From contig NC_018866.1 of the NCBI RefSeq assembly GCF_000305775.1, forward strand, positions 806,001-870,000: a stretch of 64,000 nucleotides of DNA. Direction: 5' to 3'. The notes beneath the pieces are model-generated. The model was not told the origin of the DNA. It worked only from the letters and a program-made list of their open reading frames with translations, and did no database searches. Source of the DNA: Dehalobacter sp. DCA (GTDB lineage: Bacteria > Bacillota > Desulfitobacteriia > Desulfitobacteriales > Syntrophobotulaceae). This document shows, piece by piece, positions 54,777-63,588 of the stretch. Position 1 is the first letter of the stretch; every line of letters starts with the position of its first letter. Made by a program: the position numbers and the translations under genes.

Positions 54777-55541
54777 ATGAGCGTCTTTGTGGTGAACAGA
54801 AAAAGGCTGGCGGTGGGGACTGTCATCCTGATGATGATTGCGGTTTTGGCCGTAAACAAAGAACAGGTTGTATCCGTTGTTACCGGAAATTCTAAGCCGA
54901 TTTACTCCGTCAAGACCGAAACAAAGCAGGTTGCGCTTACTTTTGATATCAGCTGGGGCGAAGAAAATGTGCAGCCGATTTTGGATATCCTAAAAAAAGA
55001 AAATATCAAAGCCACTTTCTTTCTTTCATCTCCGTGGGCCGAAACAAAACCGGAGCTAGTCAAGTGCATTGCCGCGGACGGCCACGAAATTGGCTCCCAC
55101 GGGCGGCGTCATGTTGATTTAAACACTATGACAGCTGATATTCTCATGAAAGAGCTCGATACTTCCAAAGAAGTCCTGGAACGTTTAAGCGGCCAAAAAA
55201 TCACTCTGCTGCGCGCTCCGAACGGGGCTTATGACAACCAGGTCATCTCGGTTGCAAACGAGAGAGGCTACAAAGTCATCCAATGGAGCGTTGATTCCCT
55301 GGATTGGAAAAGACCCGGAGCCGACGCCATCGTCAATTATGTGATGAACGGACGCTCCAAAAATAAAGGAGCCTCCCCCGGCGACATTATCCTCTTCCAC
55401 GCTTCTGATTCCGCGCCGGATACGCCCAAAGCACTTCCCACTGTTCTGAAGATGCTCAAAGAGAAGAACTATGAAATTGTGACAGTCGGCAAGCTGCTCA
55501 GCAATGCCCAGGAGAGCTGGCCGCCTGGTTCGAGCCTGTAA
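54777..55541 (+). CDS. pdaB: PdaB-like polysaccharide deacetylase
   Basis: 254 residues. An N-terminal membrane helix (AVGTVILMMIAVLAVN), then the NodB homology domain: TFDISWGEENVQPIL (catalytic Asp-Asp variant), IGSHGRRHVDLN (zinc His), LLRAPNGAYDNQVI, and ILFHASDS. Its end is HAS rather than the classical HD-H last motif. In Bacillus PdaB is needed for late spore cortex maturation. Close match in length and order of motifs. Confidence 0.85.
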   Translation: MSVFVVNRKRLAVGTVILMMIAVLAVNKEQVVSVVTGNSKPIYSVKTETKQVALTFDISWGEENVQPILDILKKENIKATFFLSSPWAETKPELVKCIAADGHEIGSHGRRHVDLNTMTADILMKELDTSKEVLERLSGQKITLLRAPNGAYDNQVISVANERGYKVIQWSVDSLDWKRPGADAIVNYVMNGRSKNKGASPGDIILFHASDSAPDTPKALPTVLKMLKEKNYEIVTVGKLLSNAQESWPPGSSL

Positions 55542-55632
55542 TGAGCACTTGTACCATGTTTTCAATTTACTCGCTAAATCTGTCGACATAACCCTCTTTA
55601 TATTAATATTACAAGGCTATTATCTAGGGCTA

Positions 55633-55714
55633 GTCTGCGTGCCACAATACCGCTTTCGGCCGTTGTGTCCTCCCTGACACACCGCTCCTTGCCGTCCATT
55701 AGGGAGACTAACCC
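55633..55714. repeat. partial copy of the palindromic repeats at 41710 and 41860
   Basis: The left end GTCTGCGTGCCACA and the next 55 bases match the reverse complement of the right half of 41860-42014 (CCGCTTTCGGCC versus CCACTTTCGGCC, GTTGTGTCCTCCCTGACAC). The right end TCCATTAGGGAGACTAACCC matches the left end of 41710 read in reverse complement with two differences. So this copy joins one end of each element. Confidence 0.8.
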
Positions 55715-55764
55715 GAACAAAGCAAACGTTTCTTTGTTGATAACGGGATTTACAAATCGCTGTA

Positions 55765-56622
55765 TTAATGCCCTTTCCAGCTCTGGAAGCCTTCGCCGAC
55801 GACCTCTGAAACATCGCCAATGGCCACAAAAGCATCCGGGTCATATTTGTGGACAATTTCTTTGACCTGGGTCAGTTGTGCTCTATTTACGATACTGTAG
55901 ACCACTCTTTTTTGAAAACGTGAATAAGCTCCTTCGGCCTGAAGATACGTTACGCCTCTGCCGACAATATTGATGATATCCTCAGCAATCTCGTCCGGCT
56001 TTTCTGTGACGACCATAACACTCTTGGAATAATCCAACCCGACCTGGACGAGATCGATCACTTTGGTAGCGATAAACATATAAATCATTGCATACATGGC
56101 CATTTCCGGGCTAAAGATCAGTGCAGCTCCGATAAAGACAACCGCATCGAGGATTAAGATGATCTGCCCGACACTAAATTGGATTCTTTTATTCAACACG
56201 ATCGCCAGAATATCGGTACCGCCTAATGAGCCGCGACAGCGAAAGATGATGCCCATTCCGATACCGGATATAACGCCCCCGAAAATAGAGGCCAGCAGCG
56301 TATCTGTTGTTATCGGAGCCAAAGCATCTGTAAACTTCAGAGCAGCAGATAATGTCCCTACGCCCAGGATACTCCAATAGAACAGCTGTCTGCCGACTGA
56401 CTTGTAGCCGAGAATGAATAACGGAATATTTAGAAGGGCCACCAGAATGCTTATATTCCATTGAAACAGATAATGCAGCAGAATCGCGATTCCTGTGACT
56501 CCGCCGTCAGCAATCTGGTTGGGCAGGATCAATGTATTAATGCTGACAGCTACAATCACTGCGCCTATAATGATTCCAAAAAATCTTTTGAGAAAATGCC
56601 ATGGTATTTTTTTTAGGTTCAT
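55765..56622 (-). CDS. YitT family (DUF2179) membrane protein
   Basis: 285 residues: five to six N-terminal membrane helices (IIGAVIVAVSINTLILP, GGVTGIAILLHYLF, GGTDILAIVLNKRIQ) and a cytosolic C-terminal DUF2179 domain (SVMVVTEKPDEIAEDIINIVGRGVTY, in part PDEIAEDIINIVGRG; PDAFVAIGDVSEVVGEGF). YitT-type transporters have no confirmed substrate. Start at ATG MNLKKIPW. Confidence 0.85.
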   Translation of the reverse strand: MNLKKIPWHFLKRFFGIIIGAVIVAVSINTLILPNQIADGGVTGIAILLHYLFQWNISILVALLNIPLFILGYKSVGRQLFYWSILGVGTLSAALKFTDALAPITTDTLLASIFGGVISGIGMGIIFRCRGSLGGTDILAIVLNKRIQFSVGQIILILDAVVFIGAALIFSPEMAMYAMIYMFIATKVIDLVQVGLDYSKSVMVVTEKPDEIAEDIINIVGRGVTYLQAEGAYSRFQKRVVYSIVNRAQLTQVKEIVHKYDPDAFVAIGDVSEVVGEGFQSWKGH

Positions 56623-56706
56623 GTTCTACCTCAAATTAATCTGGTCATCCAAGCTTTCTCCGACAATTTGCTCTAAGCTCTCTTCAACAACTCTTCAACA
56701 TTATTC

Positions 56707-56735
56707 TTGACAAAAAGAATTCTATTTAGTAAAGT
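56707..56735 (+). promoter_or_regulatory. promoter of tRNA-Arg
   Basis: TTGACA (56707-56712), 17-bp spacer and TAAAGT (56730-56735) 18 bases before the mature tRNA. Confidence 0.7.
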
Positions 56736-56752
56736 AATGTAGCAGTTTTATT

Positions 56753-56828
56753 GCGCTCGTAGCTCAGGGGATAGAGTGACGGTTTCCGAGGCCGCAGGTC
56801 GTTGGTTCGAATCCAACCGGGCGCACCA
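56753..56828 (+). tRNA. tRNA-Arg (CCG anticodon)
   Basis: Acceptor GCGCTCG/CGGGCGC, discriminator A, encoded CCA. Anticodon loop TTCCGAG has CCG, reading CGG. The outermost anticodon-stem pair is A-C rather than Watson-Crick; the other arms are normal, T arm GGTTCGAATCC. Confidence 0.95.
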
Positions 56829-56959
56829 TTAGAAAAAATAGACATTGCAAGTGCTTGCAGTGTTTTTTTAGTATCCTATATTTTTCACGGCATTTTATTG
56901 TTTTAAGCATAAAAACAGATAAATCGTTAAACCTACTATATAAAAAGGAGGATTTAACG

Positions 56960-57496
56960 ATGAATATTCTAGAAAAAGCGACCGCCAAGAGCAATTCTAT
57001 TGTTCAAAATATAATTGATCACGAACCTGCTAATTATATTGAGGCGGGTTTGCAGTATCAGATTGTCTTGATGGGTCGTTTTCAAGCCTCAATTATTACC
57101 ACCCTGTATAATCATGCCGAAGATCCGGAGCTCAGAGTACTGCTTAAAGATGCACGCGAGGCACTGGTAGAAAGAACTGTCGAAATGAGTGAAGATTTTT
57201 TACAATCCGAGGACGTCAAGCTGCCAACCATACAGTTTCCCGAACGGTCCCTGGAAAAATACCAGGATATACCAGACCATTTGCACTTCAGTGATATGGA
57301 AATTGCGTTGCTGCTGCTGGAAATGAACAGTTCCAGCCAAATGGCCTTATTGACAGCCATTAATCAAAGCTATCACCTGGAAATTGGGAATCGTCTCCGC
57401 AAGGAGCTGAACATGGGATTTGATTGGGCTTACCGGCTGGAGCAGCTGATGCTCCAAAGAAACTGGCTTCCCAAAATTGCAAAAATCGTTCATTAA
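56960..57496 (+). CDS. hypothetical all-helical protein
   Basis: 178 residues, GGAGG 8 bases before the ATG at 56960 (an in-frame ATG at 56855 has no site). Four or five amphipathic helices, e.g. FQASIITTLYNHAEDPELRV and LLEMNSSSQMALLTAIN. No cysteine or metal motif; possibly a ferritin-like or DUF3231-type four-helix fold but I do not recognise it. Downstream of tRNA-Arg, transcribed the same way. Confidence 0.6.
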   Translation: MNILEKATAKSNSIVQNIIDHEPANYIEAGLQYQIVLMGRFQASIITTLYNHAEDPELRVLLKDAREALVERTVEMSEDFLQSEDVKLPTIQFPERSLEKYQDIPDHLHFSDMEIALLLLEMNSSSQMALLTAINQSYHLEIGNRLRKELNMGFDWAYRLEQLMLQRNWLPKIAKIVH

Positions 57497-57541
57497 CAAC
57501 AACGTAAAATTCATTTTTTAGTATTCCATATACATTTAATA

Positions 57542-57564
57542 TGCCAGCCTCAAAGAGACTGGCA
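57542..57564. terminator. bidirectional hairpin between 56960 gene and tmk
   Basis: TGCCAG-TC/GA-CTGGCA stem with T-rich flank on both sides. Confidence 0.6.
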
Positions 57565-57603
57565 TTCCTTATATTTTGTGTCCTTTTCAGAATTTAATAA
57601 CAC

Positions 57604-58233
57604 TTACTCCGGAAAATACAATCGGAAAGCCGCAACGATGTCTTGCTGAACCAGCTCCGGCTCCTTTTCCCCATTGATTTCAACAACCGGTTCCCCATTT
57701 TTTTGCCACTGTTTGTACAGCTTTTGGTAATTATCAGCAACGTGCCGCAGCATCTCGCTGTTTTCAAATATTTCAGTCTGGAATCTGCCTGCTGCTATTC
57801 TCTTGAGCGATGTTTCCGGGCTTACCTTTATGAAAAGTGTAAGGTCCGGTTTTACCGCATATTGATTGATTTCTCCAATCCAGGATTCATCATTTTTCAT
57901 TCCCTGATACGCAAACGAAGACCATAGATATCTGTCACAGATCACATAGTTTCCCTGCTCCAGAGCAGGAATGACCAGATTGTTGTTGTGATCAAGCCGG
58001 TCGGCAGCAAACAGCAACGCCAGACAGTTGTCATTCACGCCGTTGATCCGGCCTGAAAGTACCTGGCGGATCGTTGTCCCGAGCGGACCCTGGCTTGGTT
58101 CCCTGGTTAGAACGGTTTTTACTCCGCGTACTGTTTCAAGATATACCTTCAGACGCTCAATCTGCGTTCCTTTGCCTGATCCATCGATGCCTTCGAGCAC
58201 AATGAACTTTCCTTTCACCTGCACGATCTTCAA
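57604..58233 (-). CDS. tmk: thymidylate kinase
   Basis: 209 residues. P-loop LEGIDGSGKGTQI (residues 12-24), TREPSQGPLGTTIRQ (Arg for dTMP), ALLFAADRLDH (Asp/Arg lid-binding motif) and VICDRYLWSSFAYQGM (DRY). Phosphorylates dTMP to dTDP. The longer LID and linker suggest the bacterial type that may accept other nucleotides. Single gene. Confidence 0.93.
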   Translation of the reverse strand: MKIVQVKGKFIVLEGIDGSGKGTQIERLKVYLETVRGVKTVLTREPSQGPLGTTIRQVLSGRINGVNDNCLALLFAADRLDHNNNLVIPALEQGNYVICDRYLWSSFAYQGMKNDESWIGEINQYAVKPDLTLFIKVSPETSLKRIAAGRFQTEIFENSEMLRHVADNYQKLYKQWQKNGEPVVEINGEKEPELVQQDIVAAFRLYFPE

Positions 58234-58273
58234 CTCCTTCAGGATTCATTGTAATCTATTTCAGCGCAAATAA

Positions 58274-58301
58274 AAAGATGCCTCCTCTCTGAGACATCTT
58301 T
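58274..58301 (-). terminator. hairpin between spo0A and tmk
   Basis: AAAGATG-CTC/GAG-CATCTTT with a short loop; on the minus strand it follows the spo0A stop by about 30 bases and is followed by TTTTT. Confidence 0.7.
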
Positions 58302-58330
58302 ATACACTGACTGTTCGTTCGTTCGTTCAT

Positions 58331-59125
58331 TTATCCAACCTTACTCATCACCCGAAGCTTATCAGCGAGCAGTGCAATGAATTCAGAATTGGTAGGTTTT
58401 TGACGTTCTATGTTCATCGAATATCCGAAGATCCGCTTCAGCGTTTCCATATGTCCGCGTTCCCAGGCCAGCTCAATGGCATGTCTGATGCCTCTTTCCA
58501 CCCTGCTGGGAGCCGTATTGTATTTCTTAGCAATTGCCGGGTACAGCTCTTTGGTTACAGCCCCGAGTAACGAAACATCTTCGATTACCATGAGTATTGC
58601 ATCTCTGATGTATTGATATCCTTTGACATGAGCTGGAATACCAAGTTGGTGCATCATTGTCGTTACTTCTACGTTGATATTGACCCCTCTTCCGACCGAC
58701 GTAACAGAGGAACAAGTCTGCAGCAGCGGTGGATTTGTGATTTCCAGATCCTGCGTCAGCGTCCTGATGCGTTTTCCCAGAATTTCCAGGTCAAATGGTT
58801 TCAGGATAAAATAATCAACCCCCATGACCATGGCCTGATGCGTCAGTGTTTCATGCCCGAAAGCCGTTAATAATATGACTTTGGGTTTCCTGACTGATGT
58901 TCTGGCATTGATTCTTTCCAGGACTTCCAAACCATCAAGATTCGGCATCACAAGATCCATAATGACGAGATCCGGGTCATGTTTTTGAATCAAATCCCAA
59001 GCTTCAAGTCCATTGTAGGCTACGCCAGCAAGCTCAAAGCTATCATCCTTTGAAATATAATCCTGAAGGATCTGACATAGATTTCGATTATCCTCGGCTA
59101 CAATAATCTTTACCTTTTTTGACAT
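58331..59125 (-). CDS. spo0A: sporulation master regulator Spo0A
   Basis: About 265 residues. Receiver: IVAEDNRNLCQIL (acidic pocket), DLVIMDLVMPNLDGLEVLE with the phosphoacceptor Asp, LTAFGHE (Thr switch), ILKPFDLE (Lys). C-terminal Spo0A DNA-binding domain: IPAHVKGYQYIRDAILM, YPAIAKKYNTAPSRVERGIRHAIE with the recognition helix. ATG at 59125 has GGGG upstream; the ATG at 59182 does not. No spoIVB neighbour, unlike Bacillus. Confirms that the organism sporulates. Confidence 0.97.
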   Translation of the reverse strand: MSKKVKIIVAEDNRNLCQILQDYISKDDSFELAGVAYNGLEAWDLIQKHDPDLVIMDLVMPNLDGLEVLERINARTSVRKPKVILLTAFGHETLTHQAMVMGVDYFILKPFDLEILGKRIRTLTQDLEITNPPLLQTCSSVTSVGRGVNINVEVTTMMHQLGIPAHVKGYQYIRDAILMVIEDVSLLGAVTKELYPAIAKKYNTAPSRVERGIRHAIELAWERGHMETLKRIFGYSMNIERQKPTNSEFIALLADKLRVMSKVG

Positions 59126-59416
59126 CTCTACATTTCCCCGCTTTATCATATTTTTCCCGGTTCGTTTTTCCGGTAGTATCATTATAAATCAGCGGAGATG
59201 TCGAATTCTTAAAAAATAAGGAACACTTTCTAATTTTGGCATTTATTGCAAACGCCTGTCCCATCTGCAAAAAACGATATTTGAGAATTATTTTTTTTCG
59301 TTAAAATAAGCCAATTTATTTTTCGTCCTACATATTATCCCGAACTTCAAGAGAATTTCAGTGTAAATATTAAAGTTTTGTCTTGTTCTGACGAGTTACC
59401 GTATCTGCATGATGTT
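59126..59416. promoter_or_regulatory. spo0A upstream region with candidate promoter and 0A box
   Basis: 290 bases without a gene. TATAAT (59188-59183, minus) is a possible -10 box for spo0A. The 0A box TGTCGAA is at 59199-59205 on the plus strand, just upstream of that -10. Autoregulation by Spo0A-P is inferred. Confidence 0.55.
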
Positions 59417-59605
59417 TCAGCTGATGATAATTGCTTCCGTCGGACAACCGTCGGCTGCTTCCTGCGCTGATTCTTCAAGAGTCTCCGGAACCTGTTCCTG
59501 ACGCGTTACAGCCAATCCGTCATCATCCATTTCAAAAATGTCCGGGCAAATTGCAGGACATGCTCCACATCCGATACAGGCTTCTTTTTCTACATAGGCA
59601 ATCAT
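59417..59605 (-). CDS. 4Fe-4S ferredoxin
   Basis: 62 residues. CIGCGACPAICP (Cys 11, 14, 17) plus Cys in DGCPTEAI give one [4Fe-4S] cluster. Acidic, soluble; matches the single-cluster clostridial/thermophile ferredoxins that feed Ech and other enzymes. GGGGTGAA precedes the ATG at 59605. Confidence 0.9.
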   Translation of the reverse strand: MIAYVEKEACIGCGACPAICPDIFEMDDDGLAVTRQEQVPETLEESAQEAADGCPTEAIIIS

Positions 59606-59679
59606 GATGTTCACCCCAAATTATTTTTGTCAATCGTCGATTGTATTGTTCCCAAGGTGACTAAAGATATGCAAATTTT

Positions 59680-60099
59680 CTATTCGGGACTCATCTCTAC
59701 GATTTTCAGACCATTGTCTTGTTGTTCTACTATAATCTGGTATGTAAGTACTTTTCTTTGATCAATGGATGATCCCGTCGTAATTTCAACCAAATAACTA
59801 TTTTGCGCAGAAGTGTTTTGAATCTCCACGTTTTGAACACTTAAAAATGGATTATCCTGAAACATCTGCTGCAGTATGCTATTCGTAGCTTCGGCCTGTC
59901 CTGATGCCAGAGCCGAAGCAAGATCAAATTGCCTGTAATCAAGCTTTTCCCAATAATCTTCAATCACTGCCTTCGGATTTGCATAACTTTGCCCATTGGC
60001 TATTGCTGAAACTGCAGTATTCGGATTCTGCCACCAGACAATGACGCCAATAAAAAAAATACTGCAGACAAGTATAAAAAAATGACGGTTCAATAACAT
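59680..60099 (-). CDS. secreted or anchored hypothetical protein
   Basis: 139 residues: a membrane anchor or uncleaved signal (FFILVCSIFFIGVIVWW), then an alpha+beta domain with NPKAVIEDYWEKLDYRQFD and QIIVEQQDNGLKIV, like NTF2-like (DUF4878) folds. No cysteines. Function unknown. It could lie in one transcript with the genes on either side, but no overlap supports this. Confidence 0.6.
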   Translation of the reverse strand: MLLNRHFFILVCSIFFIGVIVWWQNPNTAVSAIANGQSYANPKAVIEDYWEKLDYRQFDLASALASGQAEATNSILQQMFQDNPFLSVQNVEIQNTSAQNSYLVEITTGSSIDQRKVLTYQIIVEQQDNGLKIVEMSPE

Positions 60100-60164
60100 A
60101 ATTTCCCTCCTAGCCCTTTTACTATAATATAGGAGGGAAATTGGAAATTCATGACACCCGGCAA

Positions 60165-60233
60165 TTATTTGTTGAAGATTTTTTTCAGAAGATTAAGTAC
60201 GGACTGAGGCAGCTTGATATAGTACATTTTCAT
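60165..60233 (-). CDS. spoVM: SpoVM-like sporulation peptide, 22 codons
   Basis: An ATG with a strong GGAAGGAGGAG upstream opens a 22-codon frame starting MKMYYIKLP and ending LKKIFNK. Bacillus SpoVM is a 26-residue amphipathic peptide beginning MKFYTIKLP; Pro9, which kinks its helix and lets it sense membrane curvature, is retained, with the K, Y and IKL positions. It recruits SpoIVA to the forespore surface in Bacillus. Four residues shorter than usual. Too short for ordinary gene finders. Confidence 0.8.
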   Translation of the reverse strand: MKMYYIKLPQSVLNLLKKIFNK

Positions 60234-60292
60234 AGGATTTCTCCTCCTTCCAGCACTGCTGTCTTGAGAATAATTTATGCGGCAGCCTGATT

Positions 60293-60646
60293 TTATACAA
60301 CGTGGTAATTTTTAACAGCATCTTCAAGCTGTTTGACTAGTTCGATTTCCTCCGCCGTTTTTGCCGTGAAATAAAGTTTTCCTACGATTGACGTCAGCAT
60401 TTTCAAAACATCTTCAAAGGTCAGTTTATCTGTGAGCGCCAATTTTTCACTTGTTTCAATCATGGCAATTCCAAATTGATGTCCGACACCGTCTTTCATC
60501 ATCTTCGTACAGGATTTTCCCAACAGTTTCATGACAAGTGCAGCTTCCTGCGTATCGAGCTGCCGTACGGCATCAATGGTGGTATAAAATCCCTGGACGA
60601 TCCTGACGCCAACATTGGACCAATCTACCGGCTGAACCATTTCCAT
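60293..60646 (-). CDS. hypothetical helical protein
   Basis: 117 residues, mostly alpha-helical (GFYTTIDAVRQLDTQEAALVM; FEDVLKMLTSIVGKLYFTAK). GGAGGAA before the ATG. No family recognised. It lies 60 bases upstream of spoVM on the same strand. No sign of a membrane helix or signal. Confidence 0.55.
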   Translation of the reverse strand: MEMVQPVDWSNVGVRIVQGFYTTIDAVRQLDTQEAALVMKLLGKSCTKMMKDGVGHQFGIAMIETSEKLALTDKLTFEDVLKMLTSIVGKLYFTAKTAEEIELVKQLEDAVKNYHVV

Positions 60647-60660
60647 TCCTCCTCAAAAAA

Positions 60661-60690
60661 TAACCTGTGCCTTACTATATGCACAGGTTA
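60661..60690 (-). terminator. terminator of the dinG-like gene
   Basis: TAACCTGTGC/GCACAGGTTA perfect 10-bp stem, loop of ten, followed on the minus strand by TTTTTT. Confidence 0.85.
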
Positions 60691-60728
60691 GATGAGGGGT
60701 GAAATCAGTTCCCGAATATTCTGCGTCT

Positions 60729-63446
60729 TTACGCTCTTGAATTGCCGATTACGGGTACCTGAACCGATGAAACCTTTTGGAGGACGCGCTCCGAACTTCC
60801 CTGATAGAAAGAAGTAATCGGCAGGGCCTGCAGAAAATATCGGCCATACCTTTTTTTGATAATCCGGTCATCCAGAACAATCACGACGCCTTTATCCTCT
60901 CTCGTTCGAATCAAACGTCCAAAACCCTGCTTGAAGCGGATAATTGCTTCAGGCAAATTTAACGCATAAAACGGATCAAGTCCCTGACTTTCCAACAGGC
61001 GGGCCTTCGCTTCCAGAATGGGCGTATCCGGCGGCCAAAACGGCAGTCTGACCATGATGACACAGCGCAGCATGTCCCCGGGAAGATCGATGCCTTCCCA
61101 AAAGCTGTTCGTTCCAAGCAGGACACTGCTGTTGTTCTGCATAAACTCCTGTAGAAGGTCTTCCCTGGTGCCGTCAATCCCCTGGGCCAGCACATTCAGG
61201 TACTGGCAGCATTCTTCATTACCCAACAAGTGGTATACCCGCTGCAAATACCGGTGGGAAGTAAATAATACCAGTGTACCTCCATTCATCTCTTCGGCAA
61301 TTCTCCCAATAAATGAAGCAGTCTTTTCTGCGAGCCTATCCTCCGGTAGATTTACAGATAAATCATTGACGACACAGAAAACCATTTGTTTTTCATAATC
61401 AAACGGTGAATCCAGCTTCAGGCTGATATAGTCCTCTACTCCGATATCCCTGGTCAAATACGTAAAATCCTCACCGACACTTAAGGTGGCAGAAGTTAAA
61501 ACCGTACAATTATTTTTACTGAATATTTTTTTATTTAATAACGGAGCAACATTGATCAGCGTGTTTTTTAAATAGACTGTGTTGCTTTTTTCGAGATAGG
61601 TTACACGTTCTTCCTCACTTTTACTAACGATCTTGCCAAATCCGTCAACGATTTGGGTAAGTTCACTTTTTATTCTGCTAATCTCATATCTGGTTTCTTC
61701 CAACTGCTCACTTTCAAGAGCCAGAAAGGTATTAATTCTATCCAGCACCTCCACAATGCCTTTAAACCTGATGATCAGATTTTCCGAGGCCAGCAGGATC
61801 ATCTGCAGGATATCTTCGCCAACCTTTTCTGGGTCTAAGCGAAGACTGAACTGTCGGCCAAGCACGCTTTGCAGCATGCTGAAAAGTTCCTGGGCCTGAT
61901 CCGCAGCCGCCCTGCAGCGATCCGGAATCTCTTCAAGATTGCTTTTAAAATAGGTCCAGTTAAAGGCAGGGAAGACCTCTGCCCAAACAGCATGATTTCT
62001 TTTCAGATAAGCGAATAGATTGCCTTTCCCACCATAGATACTGTCCGTCAGCCGCAGCATCTGTTCGAGGCAAATTTCAAATCCAAGTTGCTTGAGCGCA
62101 GTCTGGTAAATATTATGCGCTTCATCAATGATAAGATTGCTGTATTCCGGCAGAATCTTATAATTCGTTTTGATGTCGGCAAGGAGCAAGGAGTGATTAA
62201 TCACAAGAACATCAGCAGCCTCGGCTCTCTTCCTGGCATTATAAAGGTAACAACGTGAAGTAAAGGAACACTCTCCGGGTTGACAGGCCGGATTATCCGC
62301 GCCAAATTTTCGATAAGTCGGAACGAAGCTTTGATTATTCGGCAGTTCTCCAAAATCCCCGGTTTTCGTTTCAGAAGCCCAGGAAAAGAATGCGGCCTGC
62401 CGGAGTTGTTCATCATGGGTTGTATAATCCGTAAACAGCGATTCCTGATAAAGGCATTTCAGACATAAATAATTGCTCTTACCCTTAAGCAATGCTGTTT
62501 CAAATGGGAAAGGCAGGATCTTCTGCAGCAGCGGAAGGTCTTTGCTGAAGAGCTGCTCCTGCAAAGTGATGGTGTGGGTCGCAACAATCACCTTCTGCTG
62601 ATGCCTTTTGGACCACCAGAGTGCCGGAATCAGATAGGCAAGCGTTTTCCCTGTTCCTGTACCGGCTTCAATCACAACATCTGTCGCTTCGGTAAACCCT
62701 TTCAGAATCTCAGCGGCCATGACGGTTTGAATCTCTCTGTTTTCAAACCCTGGAATATTGCTGGCGAGTAAGCCGTCCTGGCCGAAACACTGCACAGCCC
62801 AAGCCGGCGAATCAGGAATCTCAGCCAAATCATCCATACCGGGGCTAAAAAGATTTTGTGCCGTCTCTCCCCGGTAAGGTGCAATACGGATGGGCCTGTC
62901 CGGATACGTTCGCACGATTTCTTTTTTCAATTCGGTTAGTACAGGCTGACAGGAAAGACCTTTTGTATATTCTTCCAACTTACTCAAGAAACCCAAATCA
63001 GCCTTCATCCCCTTTTCCCAGCACTGCAGAAGCAGGTCATAGGTCAGCCGGACCCTTTTCTGGGCCGTTGATATAAACCTGTGATGTTTCTTTATCTTAA
63101 GTTTATCGGTTATTTCCTCTAAGCTTTGCTGGCTGACTGCTGGGAAAAAAACTGCGGCAAGTTCCTGAACCTCAATCACGTTCTGGTTCAGATTAATTTC
63201 AAAATATTTTTTCAAATCCGGCAGGATTTTCTTATGCTCATAAACAAATATAAGGGCATCATGGGTAAAATCTTCAAGGCTTTTTTTATGCTGCTCCATT
63301 CTGCTTGGGGCTTCACCTTCGCCCTGAAACGAAAATATCAGATATTTTGGGAATACCCCTTTTCCCAAGCGCAGAGCTGCCAGGTACCCGCGTTCTGAGG
63401 GAGTACCCGGATGTATTAGAGATAGGACTACACAAGCCTGATTCAA
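60729..63446 (-). CDS. dinG: DinG/XPD-family ATP-dependent DNA helicase
   Basis: 905 residues. Walker A EAGTGTGKTLAYL (Q-motif region at about 240), DEAH box LIIDEAHNIYQ, TSATLSVGEDF (motif III), and VLLGTNSFWEGIDL plus FKQGFGRLIRTRED (motifs V/VI). Cysteines in YLCLKCLYQ and CQPGECSFTSRC match the iron-sulfur cluster of XPD/DinG enzymes. The N-terminal 230 residues carry no exonuclease signature (no DEDD) and look like a lineage-specific domain. Repairs or unwinds DNA structures. Confidence 0.9.
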   Translation of the reverse strand: MNQACVVLSLIHPGTPSERGYLAALRLGKGVFPKYLIFSFQGEGEAPSRMEQHKKSLEDFTHDALIFVYEHKKILPDLKKYFEINLNQNVIEVQELAAVFFPAVSQQSLEEITDKLKIKKHHRFISTAQKRVRLTYDLLLQCWEKGMKADLGFLSKLEEYTKGLSCQPVLTELKKEIVRTYPDRPIRIAPYRGETAQNLFSPGMDDLAEIPDSPAWAVQCFGQDGLLASNIPGFENREIQTVMAAEILKGFTEATDVVIEAGTGTGKTLAYLIPALWWSKRHQQKVIVATHTITLQEQLFSKDLPLLQKILPFPFETALLKGKSNYLCLKCLYQESLFTDYTTHDEQLRQAAFFSWASETKTGDFGELPNNQSFVPTYRKFGADNPACQPGECSFTSRCYLYNARKRAEAADVLVINHSLLLADIKTNYKILPEYSNLIIDEAHNIYQTALKQLGFEICLEQMLRLTDSIYGGKGNLFAYLKRNHAVWAEVFPAFNWTYFKSNLEEIPDRCRAAADQAQELFSMLQSVLGRQFSLRLDPEKVGEDILQMILLASENLIIRFKGIVEVLDRINTFLALESEQLEETRYEISRIKSELTQIVDGFGKIVSKSEEERVTYLEKSNTVYLKNTLINVAPLLNKKIFSKNNCTVLTSATLSVGEDFTYLTRDIGVEDYISLKLDSPFDYEKQMVFCVVNDLSVNLPEDRLAEKTASFIGRIAEEMNGGTLVLFTSHRYLQRVYHLLGNEECCQYLNVLAQGIDGTREDLLQEFMQNNSSVLLGTNSFWEGIDLPGDMLRCVIMVRLPFWPPDTPILEAKARLLESQGLDPFYALNLPEAIIRFKQGFGRLIRTREDKGVVIVLDDRIIKKRYGRYFLQALPITSFYQGSSERVLQKVSSVQVPVIGNSRA

Positions 63447-63588
63447 TCAGCCAAGCTCCCTTCAAAAAAAATATACGCACTTAACAATAAATCATAACAT
63501 TCCTAATAAACTAAATACAGAGAAGATCATAAAGAAAACTTGACTGGTGCCAAATCGATCAAATCATACGAATTTCAGGAGGAAAAGG

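Noticed and set aside
58313-58328. Four tandem GTTC units after spo0A
   Set aside because: Too short and without spacers to be a CRISPR or functional array; a simple tetranucleotide repeat beyond the stop.
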